A stretch of DNA of 64,000 bases from an uncultured Planctomycetaceae bacterium (GTDB lineage: Bacteria > Planctomycetota > Planctomycetia > Planctomycetales > Planctomycetaceae): the NCBI GenBank assembly GCA_943787265.1, contig CALSLT010000005.1, positions 124,001 to 188,000 on the forward strand, in the 5' to 3' direction. Positions 29,697 through 39,673 of this stretch are shown here, in pieces; position 1 is the first letter of the stretch; the number at the start of each line of letters is the position of its first letter. Under the pieces are notes generated by a model. That model saw only the letters and a list, made by a program, of their open reading frames with translations. It ran no database searches and had not been told where the DNA came from. The position numbers were made by a program, and so were the translations under genes.

Positions 29697-30839
29697 ATGC
29701 GACTAATTCTACTGCCTCTCATCCTTGGGGCTGTGCTCGTCTATGTCCGCTCTAACTCGTTCATGCCGACGATCCTCAGTGGTCTTTACGTCTCCGCCTT
29801 CGCTGCTGGTGAGAAAGGGGCGATCCACGCGTTTCGGTTTGACTCGAAGACCGGAACACTGAAGCCTCAGCACCGGACGACCGACGTTCAACATCCGTTC
29901 TTTCCTGGTGATCTCTCCGGACGGCCGTTTTCTTTACTCGATCGACACCGACAAGTTTGGAGGCAAGGAAGACGAATTTGTCGCGGCATACTCGATCAAG
30001 GCTCGCACCGGAAACTGGAACGGCTGAATCGGCAATCGGCCAAAGGGACCGCTTCGTGTTATCTCGACATTGATTCGACAGGGAAGACGGTCGTCCTGGC
30101 CAATTATTCAACGGGAAGCGTTGCCGCATTGCCCGTGCAGGCTGACGGTTCCCTGGGAGAAGCGACTTCGTTCGTCCAGCATGAGGGTTCGAGCGTTAAC
30201 CCAAAGCGGCAGAAAGCTCCGTACGCTCACAGCATCGTCATCAGCCCGGACAACCGGTTTGCTCTGGCCGCTGATCTGGGTATCGACAAAGTACTGATCT
30301 ACCGACTGGACGCCGCCACTTCGAAACTGTCAGCCAATGAGGCGCAGTCATCGGTTTCTGTTGAGCCAGGCTCGGGTCCTCGGCATCTCACGTTTCATCC
30401 AAATGGCAAGAGCGTTTACCTGATCAACGAGCTGAAGAACACGGTCACATACTTCGCCTACGAACCTGATGTCGGAAAGCTGACCACGCAGCAGACGATC
30501 TCGACGTTGCCGGCTGACTTCGAAGGAGTCACTCACACGGCAGACGTGAAGATCACTCCAAACGGAAAATTCCTGTACGGCACGAACCGAGGTCACGACA
30601 GCATCGCCTGCTACCGAATCGGCGACGATGGAATCTTGAGTCTGATCAAGATCGAACCCAGCCAGGGCAAAGGCCCGCAGAACGTGCTCATCACGCCGGA
30701 TGGCAAATGGGTCATCTGCGCCAACATGCCCGGCAACAACGTCGTCGTCTTTAAGATCGAATCGGAAACCGGCGAACTGACAGCAACCGGTGAACCAGTC
30801 ACCGTGCCGATGGCATCGTGCATCCGTTGGCTGCCGTAA
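29697..30839 (+). CDS. Seven-bladed beta-propeller (6-phosphogluconolactonase/Lactonase family), two compensating frame changes
   Basis: About 380 residues. ATG with GGAG about eight bases upstream, and a short hydrophobic leader (MRLILLPLILGAVLVYV). The lactonase pattern is clear: LYVSAFAAGEKGAIHAFRFD, GSGPRHLTFHPNGKSVYLINE, TADVKITPNGKFLYGTNRGHDS, NVLITPDGKWVICANMPGNN. Between 29904 and 30015 the open frame reads nonsense, while the +1 frame gives the expected LVISPDGRFLYSIDTDKF. So one base appears inserted near 29904 and one lost near 30015. Family members hydrolyse 6-phosphogluconolactone or act as uncharacterised propellers; the leader suggests an exported, non-housekeeping form. It converges on the DUF3052 gene with two bases between stops. 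Confidence 0.85.
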   Translation: MRLILLPLILGAVLVYVRSNSFMPTILSGLYVSAFAAGEKGAIHAFRFDSKTGTLKPQHRTTDVQHPFFPGDLSGRPFSLLDRHRQVWRQGRRICRGILDQGSHRKLERLNRQSAKGTASCYLDIDSTGKTVVLANYSTGSVAALPVQADGSLGEATSFVQHEGSSVNPKRQKAPYAHSIVISPDNRFALAADLGIDKVLIYRLDAATSKLSANEAQSSVSVEPGSGPRHLTFHPNGKSVYLINELKNTVTYFAYEPDVGKLTTQQTISTLPADFEGVTHTADVKITPNGKFLYGTNRGHDSIACYRIGDDGILSLIKIEPSQGKGPQNVLITPDGKWVICANMPGNNVVVFKIESETGELTATGEPVTVPMASCIRWLP

Positions 30840-30841
30840 CG

Positions 30842-31295
30842 TTAGTTCTTCGTTCGCGACTTGCCTTCTTTGGTCAGGGCCATCGAGGGAGCTTCGTTTC
30901 AAACTCTTGATATGTTCGACGCGGCGGAATCGGAGGGCGGACCAGTCTGCGTCGATGGCGACCTGCCGAACACCTTCGAAGCCGGCCTCGCCCACGGCAT
31001 TCCAGCCGTTGTCACGGTTGAATTCGCAGTCGTACTTCTTCGACGTTCCTTTCGGGTAAGCAAACCAGATCACCGGGTCGCCCTGTGCTTGTGAAAGTGT
31101 TTTCGCGGCCGTCGCAATCTCTTTAAGAGTCTTCACGAAATAGATAGCGAAGTTAATTTTGCGACCACGTTTCGTTTTTCGAAAAACCTGGACCTCCTCA
31201 AGCAGTTGCAGCTCTGCTTCGAAACTCTCCGGACCATTCAATACGAGGACCTCCCGGTGGTCTCCGAGATTCAGTTTCTTGAACAGGGGCGTCAT
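30842..31295 (-). CDS. DUF3052-like protein, one frameshift near the 3' end
   Basis: About 150 residues. ATG at 31295 with GAGGAG eight bases upstream. MTPLFKKLNLGDHREVLVLN, the central FAIYFVKTLKEIATA, then DPVIWFAYPKGTSKKYDC and AIDADWSALRFRRVEHIKSLK match the DUF3052 pattern. After LK the open frame wanders into the antisense of the lactonase gene. The next frame instead gives EAPSMALTKEGKSRTKN and stops at 30842, exactly beside the lactonase stop. One extra base near 30897 explains it. Function of DUF3052 is unknown; it is cytoplasmic by composition. Confidence 0.8.
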
Positions 31296-31435
31296 GAGTT
31301 TGTCTCCTCATCGGACAGATTTGCTCGTCTCACGGTTCATGGTTTATCGAGTTGCTGTTTAACTTTCGATCGAGACTTGTCTAAGCTGGCTGAGTGTGTT
31401 GAAAACTGGACCGTTCGCTTTCGTGGTCGCAATCA

Positions 31436-34306
31436 ATGTCGACAGACCGTCTTCCCATCCTGGCCTGCTGTCTGGTTCTCGTGACTCTGGTTCTGCCGAG
31501 CCAGGCAGCAGACTCTGTGCCTCTGTTCGAATCCGATGTGGCTCCGGTTCTCGCCGCAAAATGTGGTAAGTGTCACAGCAGTAAAGTTCAGAAGGGAGCC
31601 CTTGATCTTTCTTCGATGCGCGGGCTGCGGACCGGTGGCGAGTCCGGTGAGTCTGCCGTTGCTGAATCTGCCGACGACAGCCTGCTGTGGATCATGATCG
31701 ATGGCGGCGACATGCCTCCCGAAGGACAGCCGCCGCTCAGTGATAAAGAGCGGTCGATCATTCGCAAGTGGCTCCAGACCGGAGCCAAATCCAGCGTGCC
31801 GATTGAAGCGAACGAGAAGAAACTGAATCAGCACGACGTGCTGCCCATCGTGCTGCTTCGATGCACGACCTGTCACGGTGCGAGAATCAAACAGGGCGGA
31901 GTTGATCTTCGCACTCCGGCTTCAATGCAAAAAGGTGGCAAGAATGGTCCGGCCATGATTCCGGGCGACCCGAACACCAGCCTGATGATGCAGCGCATCG
32001 AGAGCGAAGCCTGTCCGCCTCGTGACCTTCTGCTGAAGTTTTTCGTGAAGAGGCCACCGGCTTCGGAAGTGAATGTGCTCCGTGACTGGATCGCTGCCGG
32101 CGCGCCCGAAGGCAATGTCGTGCCGGATGTCGCCACCACAGAACCTGACCCACTGGTCACGGACGAGGACCGCGAGCACTGGGCCTTTCAATCTCCGATT
32201 GCACAATCGAGTGCGGCATCGATTGACGAATTCATTCTTGAGAAACTCCAGGAGAACGGTCTCGATTTTTCCCCCGAGGCAAACCGGGACACTCTGATTC
32301 GGCGGACCTATCTTGATCTGATTGGTATCCCGCCAACTCTGTCAGAATGGAAAGAGTGGCACGCCAACGACGACCCGAAATGGCACTCGCAGCTTGTCGA
32401 CGATCTGCTGGCTTCTCCTCGTTATGGAGAACGCTGGGGTCGCTACTGGCTGGACCTCGCTGGCTATGCCGACTCGGAAGGCGGCACCTCGGCTGACCCC
32501 GTTCGGCAGGTGGCATGGAAGTATCGCGATTATGTCATCCGGTCGTTCAACAATGACAAACCGTACGACACTTTCCTGATGGAGCAGATCGCCGGCGACG
32601 AGTTAGTCGATCACGAGAGCGCTTCCGTGATCACCGAGCAGATGGTCGACAACCTGATTGCGACTGGCTTCCTGCGGATGGGGATGGACCAGACCGGATC
32701 GCGAACGATGAACTTTGTGCCGGAACGACTTGGCGTCGTCAGCGATGCAATCACCGTGCTCAGCGAAGGGCTGATGGGTTTGACGATGGGCTGCGCGAGG
32801 TGCCACTCACACAAGTACGACCCGATTCCCCACCGAGATTACTATCGCTTCAAAGCGATTTTTCAAGGCGCCTTCGACGAGCACGACTGGCTGACGTTCA
32901 AGAATCGAAAACTCAACGTCGACATTCCGGAGCGGCGGCAGCAGTACACCAAGGTGAATCCACCGCTTACTGCGGCGATCAAGAAACTCGAAACGAAGCT
33001 GAAATCCAGCACGACGGCGCTGCAGGTTGAATTGCTCCGTCAGCACTACCCTGAGCAATCACAAGCAGATCGCGACGAGACGGTGCGAGCCCTCAGAATC
33101 GCCGACAACAACCGCTCACAACCGCAACGAATTCTCGTTGAAATGCTGCAGAGCGTTTACATCCTGCCCGACTCAGAGCAGCCAGCTTCCGTCGTCGAAG
33201 CTCGCCGAGCTGTCCGCGACATCGAGAGTCAAATCACTAAAACACGCCGACAACTGGCACCGCCTCCGACGATTCGTGCCGTGTGGGATCGCGGCGAGCC
33301 GTCGCCGACTTACATCCTGCGGCGAGGTGAGCACAACAAGCCTGGCCCCTTGGTCGGTCCGGGAGTTCCCTCAGTGTTAACGGATGGGCGGACGCCGTTT
33401 GAGGTCAGGCCGCCGTTTCCAAACGGCACTCGTCGAACCGGACGACGTCTTGCTTTTGCCAACTGGCTGACGCAACCCGAGCATCCGCTTACCGCAAGAG
33501 TTATCGTCAACCGGGTGTGGTATCACCACTTCGGAACGGGCCTGGTGAAAACGCTCGAAAACTTCGGAACAAAAGGCGACCGACCATCGCATCCAGAACT
33601 TCTCGACTGGCTGGCGGTGAAATTCGTCGAACGGGATTGGAACATCAAAGACCTGCACCGGCTCATGATGAATTCGCAGACGTATCGACAATCCAGCCGC
33701 ATCACAGACGACCGCCTGAAGGCCGACCCACAGAACCGACTGCTTTCACGAATGTCTCTCCGACGGATGGACGCCGAGGCATTGCGAGATTCCCTGCTGG
33801 CCGTTTCAGGGCGACTCGATGAAACCGCTGGCGGCCCCCCGGGCACCGTCTCGGTTGACGGAGACGGACTGGTCAGCGTGGACTCGACCGGCAGCAACCG
33901 CTGGCGGCGGAGCATCTATGTGCAATATCGCCGAACAGAAATTCCGTCGATGATGGAAACGTTCGACTACCCCGAGATGGGACCTAACTGTCTTTCCCGC
34001 AGCGTGTCGACGGCCTCACCTCAATCGTTGATGCTGATGAACAGCGAACACGTTCACGAGCTGGCGGCATCGTTCGCTTCGCGAGTCGACTTATTGCAGA
34101 AGAAAAACGATTCAAAATCTGCGAGCAGTATTATCGATACGGTTTATCAACTCGCATTGAGCCGCTCACCGAGCGACGTTGAGCGGCAGGTCGGCACCGA
34201 AACGTTGAAGGAGTTGGAGACCGTTTGGAAGAGCAACTCGCACGCGGCGTTGGAGACCTACTGCCACACGATTCTGAATTCCGGAGCATTTCTCTACGTT
34301 GATTGA
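31436..34306 (+). CDS. PSCyt/DUF1549/DUF1553 secreted protein with two haem motifs
   Basis: 956 residues and intact. Signal peptide (LACCLVLVTLVLPSQAA). Two cytochrome-like segments follow: CGKCHSSKVQKG (about 43-54) and CTTCHGARIKQG (about 144-155), each with a following MPP or PPR ligand region. Then DUF1549 (RYGERWGRYWLDLAGYADSEG; CARCHSHKYDPIPHRDYY) and DUF1553 (RVIVNRVWYHHFGTG; LMMNSQTYRQSS), with the usual end YCHTILNSGAFLYVD. The DUF1501 gene starts 38 bases later on the same strand, forming the standard pair. The double haem segment separates it from the other two DUF1549 proteins in the window. Confidence 0.93.
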   Translation: MSTDRLPILACCLVLVTLVLPSQAADSVPLFESDVAPVLAAKCGKCHSSKVQKGALDLSSMRGLRTGGESGESAVAESADDSLLWIMIDGGDMPPEGQPPLSDKERSIIRKWLQTGAKSSVPIEANEKKLNQHDVLPIVLLRCTTCHGARIKQGGVDLRTPASMQKGGKNGPAMIPGDPNTSLMMQRIESEACPPRDLLLKFFVKRPPASEVNVLRDWIAAGAPEGNVVPDVATTEPDPLVTDEDREHWAFQSPIAQSSAASIDEFILEKLQENGLDFSPEANRDTLIRRTYLDLIGIPPTLSEWKEWHANDDPKWHSQLVDDLLASPRYGERWGRYWLDLAGYADSEGGTSADPVRQVAWKYRDYVIRSFNNDKPYDTFLMEQIAGDELVDHESASVITEQMVDNLIATGFLRMGMDQTGSRTMNFVPERLGVVSDAITVLSEGLMGLTMGCARCHSHKYDPIPHRDYYRFKAIFQGAFDEHDWLTFKNRKLNVDIPERRQQYTKVNPPLTAAIKKLETKLKSSTTALQVELLRQHYPEQSQADRDETVRALRIADNNRSQPQRILVEMLQSVYILPDSEQPASVVEARRAVRDIESQITKTRRQLAPPPTIRAVWDRGEPSPTYILRRGEHNKPGPLVGPGVPSVLTDGRTPFEVRPPFPNGTRRTGRRLAFANWLTQPEHPLTARVIVNRVWYHHFGTGLVKTLENFGTKGDRPSHPELLDWLAVKFVERDWNIKDLHRLMMNSQTYRQSSRITDDRLKADPQNRLLSRMSLRRMDAEALRDSLLAVSGRLDETAGGPPGTVSVDGDGLVSVDSTGSNRWRRSIYVQYRRTEIPSMMETFDYPEMGPNCLSRSVSTASPQSLMLMNSEHVHELAASFASRVDLLQKKNDSKSASSIIDTVYQLALSRSPSDVERQVGTETLKELETVWKSNSHAALETYCHTILNSGAFLYVD

Positions 34307-34343
34307 TTCTTCCGTTCCTTTTTCAAATTCAAGCGCATCCACA

Positions 34344-35814
34344 ATGACGGACCGATCACCACTTCAGAATTCGCGGCGTGATTTCTTCGCTCGAACAAGC
34401 GACGGGCTGCTCGGCGCGGCGTTGACTCACCTGCTGTGCGACGACTTCTTCGGTGGGAGTTCCGCGTTCGCGGCAAAGACCGACGAACCGGGCCCAGTAC
34501 CAGTATTCGACCTCAAGCCGAAGAAAACTCACCACCCCGCGCAAGCCACTTCCGTTATTCAGCTCTTTATGAATGGCGGTCCCAGCCAGATGGATCTGTT
34601 CGATCCAAAACCGGAGTTAGGACGGCTCGACGGAAAACCGTTTCCGGGCAATGTTGAAGAGATTGGTAATTCCAATGCCCAGGACATTGGCGTGATGATG
34701 GGCGGTCAGTACGACTTCGCTCGGCATGGCGAGTCGGGCATGTGGATGGCGGACATTCTGCCACACACTTCTCAAATGGCGGATGACATTTGTCTGATCA
34801 ATTCGATGTGGACCGACCATCCGAATCACGACAACGCTCTCTATAAAATCCACAGCGGTCGGTTGTTCATGGGTTATCCAACGCTGGGCGCCTGGACGGT
34901 TTATGGCCTCGGTTCGGAGAATCAGGATCTGCCCGCGTACGTCGTGCTGAACGACCCTCTGGGACCGCCCAAGAATGGCACTCGCAACTGGACGTCGGGC
35001 TTCCTGCCACCGGTGTATCAGGGGACTCGGTTTCGCCCGACAGGGTCTCCGATTCTGAATCTCAAACCGCAATACGAGCAGCCGTCGGCGGGTCACGGAT
35101 TCAGCACGGGGATTGCTGAAAAAGCTCGACGAAATTCACCGAAAAGATCGACCTTACTATCCGGAACTCGACGCTCGAATCGAGTCCTACGGTCTGGCAG
35201 CGAGGATGCAGTTGTCGGCTGGTGAGGCTCTCGATCTTTCGCGCGAGGAAAAACACACGCATTCGATGTACGGCGTGGGAGAAAAGTGGACGGACTCATT
35301 CGGACGACGATGTCTATTGGCTCGGCGCCTGGTTGAACGAGGCGTTCGCTTCGTCCAAATTTTCCTGGAAGAACAACCGTGGGACAGCCACGCCGATCTG
35401 TCAGCCAATCATCGCGGTGCCTGCCAGCGAACGGACAAACCAGTTGCTGGTCTGCTGAGGGATCTCAAGCAACGAGGCCTGCTGGATTCAACGCTGGTCG
35501 TATGGGGCGGCGAGTTCGGTCGAACTCCGACGACTCAGAAGTCAGCCAATGGTTTCTCTGGCCGAGACCACAACATGCAGGCCTTCACCTCGTGGATGGC
35601 CGGTGGCGGAATCAAAGGCGGCACCAGCTACGGAACGACTGACGACTTCGGTCACGCCGTCGTCGAGAACCCGGTCAGCGTTCACGACTTCCACGCCACA
35701 ATCCTGCACCAGCTCGGGCTGCATCATCAGGAACTTTTCTTTGAGCGATCAGGACTCGAAGAACGTCTGACAGGCTTCGAACCGCCGCGAGTCGTTCACG
35801 AAATCCTGAGTTGA
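34344..35814 (+). CDS. DUF1501 protein, Tat-exported, one frameshift
   Basis: About 489 residues across one frame change. ATG at 34344, Tat signal SRRDFFARTSDGLLGAALTH. First frame: SVIQLFMNGGPSQMDLFDPKP, NDPLGPPKNGTRNW and GSPILNLKPQYEQPS. Second frame continues RVTDSARGLLKKLDEIHRK, RRLVERGVRFVQIFLEEQPW, STLVVWGGEFGRTPTTQ and RDHNMQAFTSWMAGGG. One extra G at about 35088 (TCGGCGGG) joins them in the expected order with nothing missing. Partner of the preceding DUF1549/DUF1553 protein. The end at 35814 agrees with family length. Confidence 0.9.
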
Positions 35815-35938
35815 CAGGATGGATTTTCAAACCACGAATTGACACTAATAAACACGAACTTTCAAAGCTGAGACGGCGACTTCTTAGTGTGTATTCGTGT
35901 CCATTTGTGGTTCTTTTCGGATGAAGGAGAATGGACTC

Positions 35939-36817
35939 ATGATGAACCGTCGAGATGTCCTGAATCTTGCAGTCGCAGCTGGAGCATCCGCTGCAATTTG
36001 TCGATCATCCGCAGCGGCTGATGAAGACAGTTCGGCGGCAAATCTTAGAATCGTCGATACGAACGTCAGTCTGTTCCACTGGCCGTTCAGACGATTGCCG
36101 CTCGACGAGGTAGAACTGCTCGTAGCAAAGTACCGAACGCTTGGAATCAACCAGGCATGGGCAGGCACGTTTGAGGGAGTGCTGCACCGCGATGTCGCCA
36201 GCGCGAATCAGCGGCTGACCGATGCTTGCGTGAAGTACGCGGAACTCGTTCCGATCGGCTCGGTCAATCCAGAGTTGCCTGGCTGGAAAGAAGACCTCAG
36301 GGGTTGCCACCAGAAACACAGCATGCCGGGAATCCGTCTGCATCCAAACTATCATGGATACACGCTGGACGATCCTCGGTTCACGCAACTGCTGGAGCTT
36401 GCGACTAAGGCCGGGTTGTTCGTGCAGATTGCGGCGACGCTCGAAGACACTCGCACGCAACATCCTCAACTACAGGTTCCCGATGTCGATCTTGCTCCGT
36501 TGGCCGATGTCGTAAAACGCGTCCTCGGGGCTCGCGTGCAGCTTCTCAATTTCCGTCCTCGAGGAGCTGCTTTCGAGCAGTTGGCCAAGACGACGGATGT
36601 GATGTTCGATACGGCTCGCGTCGACGGGACCGATGGGATTCCGAAACTCGTCGAAGCGCTTCCCAACGACCGAGTCCTGTTTGGAACCCACGCTCCGTTT
36701 CTGATCCCCGAAGCCGCGCTCATCCGCGTTTACGAATCCGGACGGCTGGATGACTCGGCTCTGCAAACCGTTTACGCCAGCAATGCCGATTCCATGTTCT
36801 GGAAGAACGGAATATGA
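35939..36817 (+). CDS. Amidohydrolase-2-like TIM-barrel protein, Tat-exported
   Basis: 292 residues from the ATG at 35939 (AAGGAGA eight bases upstream; a second ATG follows directly). The leader NRRDVLNLAVAAGASAAI looks Tat-type. IVDTNVSLFHWPFRRL stands where these proteins carry the first metal ligands, GIRLHPNYHGYTLDD is the strand usually bearing a Lys or His, and FGTHAPFLIPEAA ends the barrel. The classical HxH is replaced by DTN...FH, so metal binding is uncertain. It overlaps the next amidohydrolase gene by four bases (ATGA), so the two are coupled and may act as a heteromer or on successive substrates. Confidence 0.8.
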   Translation: MMNRRDVLNLAVAAGASAAICRSSAAADEDSSAANLRIVDTNVSLFHWPFRRLPLDEVELLVAKYRTLGINQAWAGTFEGVLHRDVASANQRLTDACVKYAELVPIGSVNPELPGWKEDLRGCHQKHSMPGIRLHPNYHGYTLDDPRFTQLLELATKAGLFVQIAATLEDTRTQHPQLQVPDVDLAPLADVVKRVLGARVQLLNFRPRGAAFEQLAKTTDVMFDTARVDGTDGIPKLVEALPNDRVLFGTHAPFLIPEAALIRVYESGRLDDSALQTVYASNADSMFWKNGI

Positions 36818-37671
36818 ATTCTTCATTACGACCAGGGTTGCCATCGCCCGAGCAACTTAAGGAATACCGTATCTGGGATTCCTATTTTACGCCGGCGTAT
36901 TCGCACCCCGGATCGGACGGAAGCAGCACGCTTGTCGCCGACATCGAGCGTGCGATGCCCGCAGTCAGGAAAGGCGAATTCGAAAAGCTTTGCTACTTTC
37001 CTCACGTCGGCATTGGAACAACTAGTGACGTGGACTTCGAAAAGATGATCCGGTCTCGACCGGAAGTCACGCTCAAGGCGATGGAGCGGTGGCCGAAACT
37101 TCTGCTGGGCATGATTCAGCTCAACGCGAACGATGTTCCGGCATCTCTCGACGCGTTGAACCGTTGGCTGCGGGACGGACCAATGCTTGGTGTCTATTTC
37201 CGCGGCGGCGGAATCGGATCGCTGACCTGCACCCATCCAAACTTCCATCCGCTGATCGAACGAATCGCCGAACTGAACGGCGTCATCATGCAGCACACCT
37301 GGTTTGTCACCGGCGGGAAGCAAAGCCCCGGCGCATCAACACCTGCTGAACTGGCGGAAGTCGCCGCGAAGTTTCCCGAGCAGAAATTCATTTGTGCTCA
37401 CGCCGGCGGCGAGTGGCAGCGCGGCATTCGTGCCGTTCAGAATTCACCCAACGTCCTTGTCGAGACTTCCGGATTCGATGCAAGTGCTGGCTTTATTGAG
37501 ATGGCCGTACGAGAACTCGGTGCCGAACGAATCGTCTTTGGCAGTCACTTGCCGTCGCGATCTCTCGGCACCGAATTGAGCAAAGTCATTGCCGCGAACA
37601 TCACCGAAGCAGACAAACGTCTGATTCTCGGCGAGAACTTTCGCAAGCTAATTCAGCGACCAATTGCTTAG
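36814..37671 (+). CDS. Amidohydrolase-2-like TIM-barrel protein
   Basis: 285 residues with no signal peptide. The start overlaps the preceding stop as ATGA. Barrel features: YRIWDSYFTPAYSHPGSDG, KLLLGMIQLNANDVPASL, LGVYFRGGGIGSLTCTHPNF, MQHTWFVTGGKQSPGAST, KFICAHAGGEWQRG and FGSHLPSRSLGTELSKV. His residues at QHTW and CAHAGG, and the late VFGSH, fit amidohydrolase-2 metal positions. It pairs with the exported relative upstream; the difference in location is odd and may mean one start is mis-set or one copy is regulatory. Substrate unknown. Confidence 0.82.
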   Translation: MNSSLRPGLPSPEQLKEYRIWDSYFTPAYSHPGSDGSSTLVADIERAMPAVRKGEFEKLCYFPHVGIGTTSDVDFEKMIRSRPEVTLKAMERWPKLLLGMIQLNANDVPASLDALNRWLRDGPMLGVYFRGGGIGSLTCTHPNFHPLIERIAELNGVIMQHTWFVTGGKQSPGASTPAELAEVAAKFPEQKFICAHAGGEWQRGIRAVQNSPNVLVETSGFDASAGFIEMAVRELGAERIVFGSHLPSRSLGTELSKVIAANITEADKRLILGENFRKLIQRPIA

Positions 37672-37694
37672 AGCATTTTCGGCGTTCGCGTGCA

Positions 37695-37750
37695 GTGAGC
37701 CGTTGGCCGTAAGGCCTCGGGCGTCCGGCCGCTGACGCGTCACGGCTCAC
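37695..37750. repeat. Dispersed repeat family B (GTGAGCCG...CGGCTCAC)
   Basis: Bounded by inverted GTGAGCCG and CGGCTCAC, with TGGCCGTAAGGCCTCGGGC inside. The same element lies inverted at 54002-54067. It sits between the converging amidohydrolase and lipoxygenase genes. Confidence 0.8.
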
Positions 37751-37814
37751 AGCCGTACTGAAGACGAACTCTGAAAGTACTCCAAGGCTGCGATCAGCAC
37801 AGAACATGGCCAAT

Positions 37815-39605
37815 CTAAATTGAGATTGAATGGTCGATGTTCTGCGGTTTCAGGTAGTTGTACTCAAACCCGATTTCGTCGTTCCGTATGTCGATGCCGT
37901 CTGAGATGGCTCGCAACTGGCGGCGGAACTGGCCGACAACCTGGTACGCTTCGAAGCAATGTTCTTTCGTGAATGCCATCAGCTCACCCGCGCGCAGAAT
38001 TGATCGTTCGGTTGGTTCGCTCAGCAGCCACACCATTCCCGTCTGGCCTAAAGCGCGTTTGCGATCAGGGAGAGCTCTGTAGTAGTCGTCCCTTGAAAAC
38101 ATCGGGCGATCGCCTTCCGGCGCGTGATCAGGCAGTGCGCTATACATCGCCACGGGAGCGTTGGGGACCCAGCCATACGCTCCGAACTGACCGTTGTTAA
38201 CGGCCGCGTGTTGTGCGCTGGCTCGGAAAATGACGTTCGCGGCGATGTCGAAGAGTTGCTCGCGAGTCGTAATTTTTTCAGGGAAGCCCTTGATGCCACC
38301 TTCGCTGGGATTGCTGACTTCCCTGGCCCATGTCTGGAGTTCGGGATCGTTGATAATGTCCTCGTTGGTCTGATACCAGATCCCGAGAATGCCGCGAGCA
38401 TATTCGCTGATTGCTGCGTAAACCTGTTTTGCGTCGTCGCGGTAGAGATATCCAGGCAGGTCATTAACGTCGCGATGTTCGAGATCCATATCAAGGCTGC
38501 GGTCTTGATATTGCCACGATGCCCAGGTCATGCGAACCAGATTAATATTTCCGGTGTGTTTCGCAGCCATCGACTTCGCTATCTCACCATGATCCGCCAG
38601 TAGATTTTTTCGAGCCTGTTCGTTAATCGCCAGAGTATGCTCGAAGTGAGGCAGCATGAGCTGGTTCAACGGATGGTCGGGATGAAGATTTCTCAACGTG
38701 GCGAGTGCAAACACTTCGCTGACCAGATGGGTTTCTAGGAGGTGTGAGATCGATTCGTGGTAGTGCGAATCCGACGCCTGCACGTGGCCTCGCGCCATCA
38801 TCCAGTCCCATCGTCGGTTCAGCGGTGTGAAGACCGGGTTGCGATCTTTGATCTCGCGAGGCTTCAACTGAATCGCCAGTGGCATCAGCACACCGTCGTT
38901 GTCTGTGTAGAACAGGGTCGTGGGTGCTGCCAGAGTGGCGTTGCCTCGGACGTGTTCCTGAACCGGACTGTCCCAAAGCATGGGGTATTCCGTCATGTAA
39001 ACACGACCGGCCTTCATCGCTTTCTTGAAGTTTGTTCGATGACGGACCATCAGGACTTTGTCCGCGGCCTTTGCGAGAGCATCTCCGGGGTTGTCGGCGC
39101 ATCGTCGAATCGCAATTGGATTAACGCCGGCCATACGCTGTCGTGCAAAAACGGCGTCTGATTCCCAGTCGTCCTTAACGCTCGGCGGCGGAATCGTTCC
39201 AAGCAGTCGCTCGAACGAAGAGTCATTATGAGTTCTCGCGGCGAAGTTGGTCAGTTTTACCCATGCCTGACGCAGCTTCATGCTGCCTGCGTGTGTTCCG
39301 TGTCGAAAAAATTTTGGCCCGGTAAAGCGAACTTCCGGCGGCAACTCCGAGATGAACAATTCCTTCGGCGGAATGATGCCGACCAGTTTGGTCATTGCCC
39401 GTCGGAGCTTACTGGCGCCGGGCCACGGTCCAAGTTGAGCCGGAAGCCGTTGCTCTTCATCCAGGCCCTCGTCGTGAGCGAAGGGGAAACGTTCTTTGTT
39501 GATGGCAATCGTCAACTGCCGTGCCCGTTGCCGATCGTTCGAAACGTGCTGAGGAAGCTGGTACGGACTGGGATTCGAAATCCGGCTGATTGGTGTCGAG
39601 GCCAT
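37815..39605 (-). CDS. Lipoxygenase
   Basis: 596 residues from the ATG at 39605 (AGGA nine bases upstream; a GTG at 39611 is the longer option). All five iron ligands of lipoxygenases are in place: the HLLETH pair (H288, H293), H466 and N470 in ASAQHAAVNNGQFG, and a C-terminal isoleucine (I596, ending HSISI). The surrounding FALATLRNLHPDHPLNQLMLPHFEHTLAIN also matches the family. There is no N-terminal PLAT domain like plant or animal forms and no signal peptide, as in other compact bacterial enzymes. Reaction: O2 insertion into a polyunsaturated fatty acid to give a hydroperoxide. Only 68 bases downstream of a membrane protein with a catalase-like end, suggesting one oxylipin operon. Bacterial lipoxygenases are uncommon. 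Confidence 0.95.
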   Translation of the reverse strand: MASTPISRISNPSPYQLPQHVSNDRQRARQLTIAINKERFPFAHDEGLDEEQRLPAQLGPWPGASKLRRAMTKLVGIIPPKELFISELPPEVRFTGPKFFRHGTHAGSMKLRQAWVKLTNFAARTHNDSSFERLLGTIPPPSVKDDWESDAVFARQRMAGVNPIAIRRCADNPGDALAKAADKVLMVRHRTNFKKAMKAGRVYMTEYPMLWDSPVQEHVRGNATLAAPTTLFYTDNDGVLMPLAIQLKPREIKDRNPVFTPLNRRWDWMMARGHVQASDSHYHESISHLLETHLVSEVFALATLRNLHPDHPLNQLMLPHFEHTLAINEQARKNLLADHGEIAKSMAAKHTGNINLVRMTWASWQYQDRSLDMDLEHRDVNDLPGYLYRDDAKQVYAAISEYARGILGIWYQTNEDIINDPELQTWAREVSNPSEGGIKGFPEKITTREQLFDIAANVIFRASAQHAAVNNGQFGAYGWVPNAPVAMYSALPDHAPEGDRPMFSRDDYYRALPDRKRALGQTGMVWLLSEPTERSILRAGELMAFTKEHCFEAYQVVGQFRRQLRAISDGIDIRNDEIGFEYNYLKPQNIDHSISI

Positions 39606-39673
39606 AGTCACGGTCCTGCGTCGCTACTCAAGAAAACGGAAACAATTGAAGTTCGGAAACGATGCCAGGTTAT

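Noticed and set aside
30348..30841. Antisense continuation of the DUF3052 reading frame
   Set aside because: It lies opposite the lactonase gene and begins only after the frame break; the alternative frame ends naturally at 30842.
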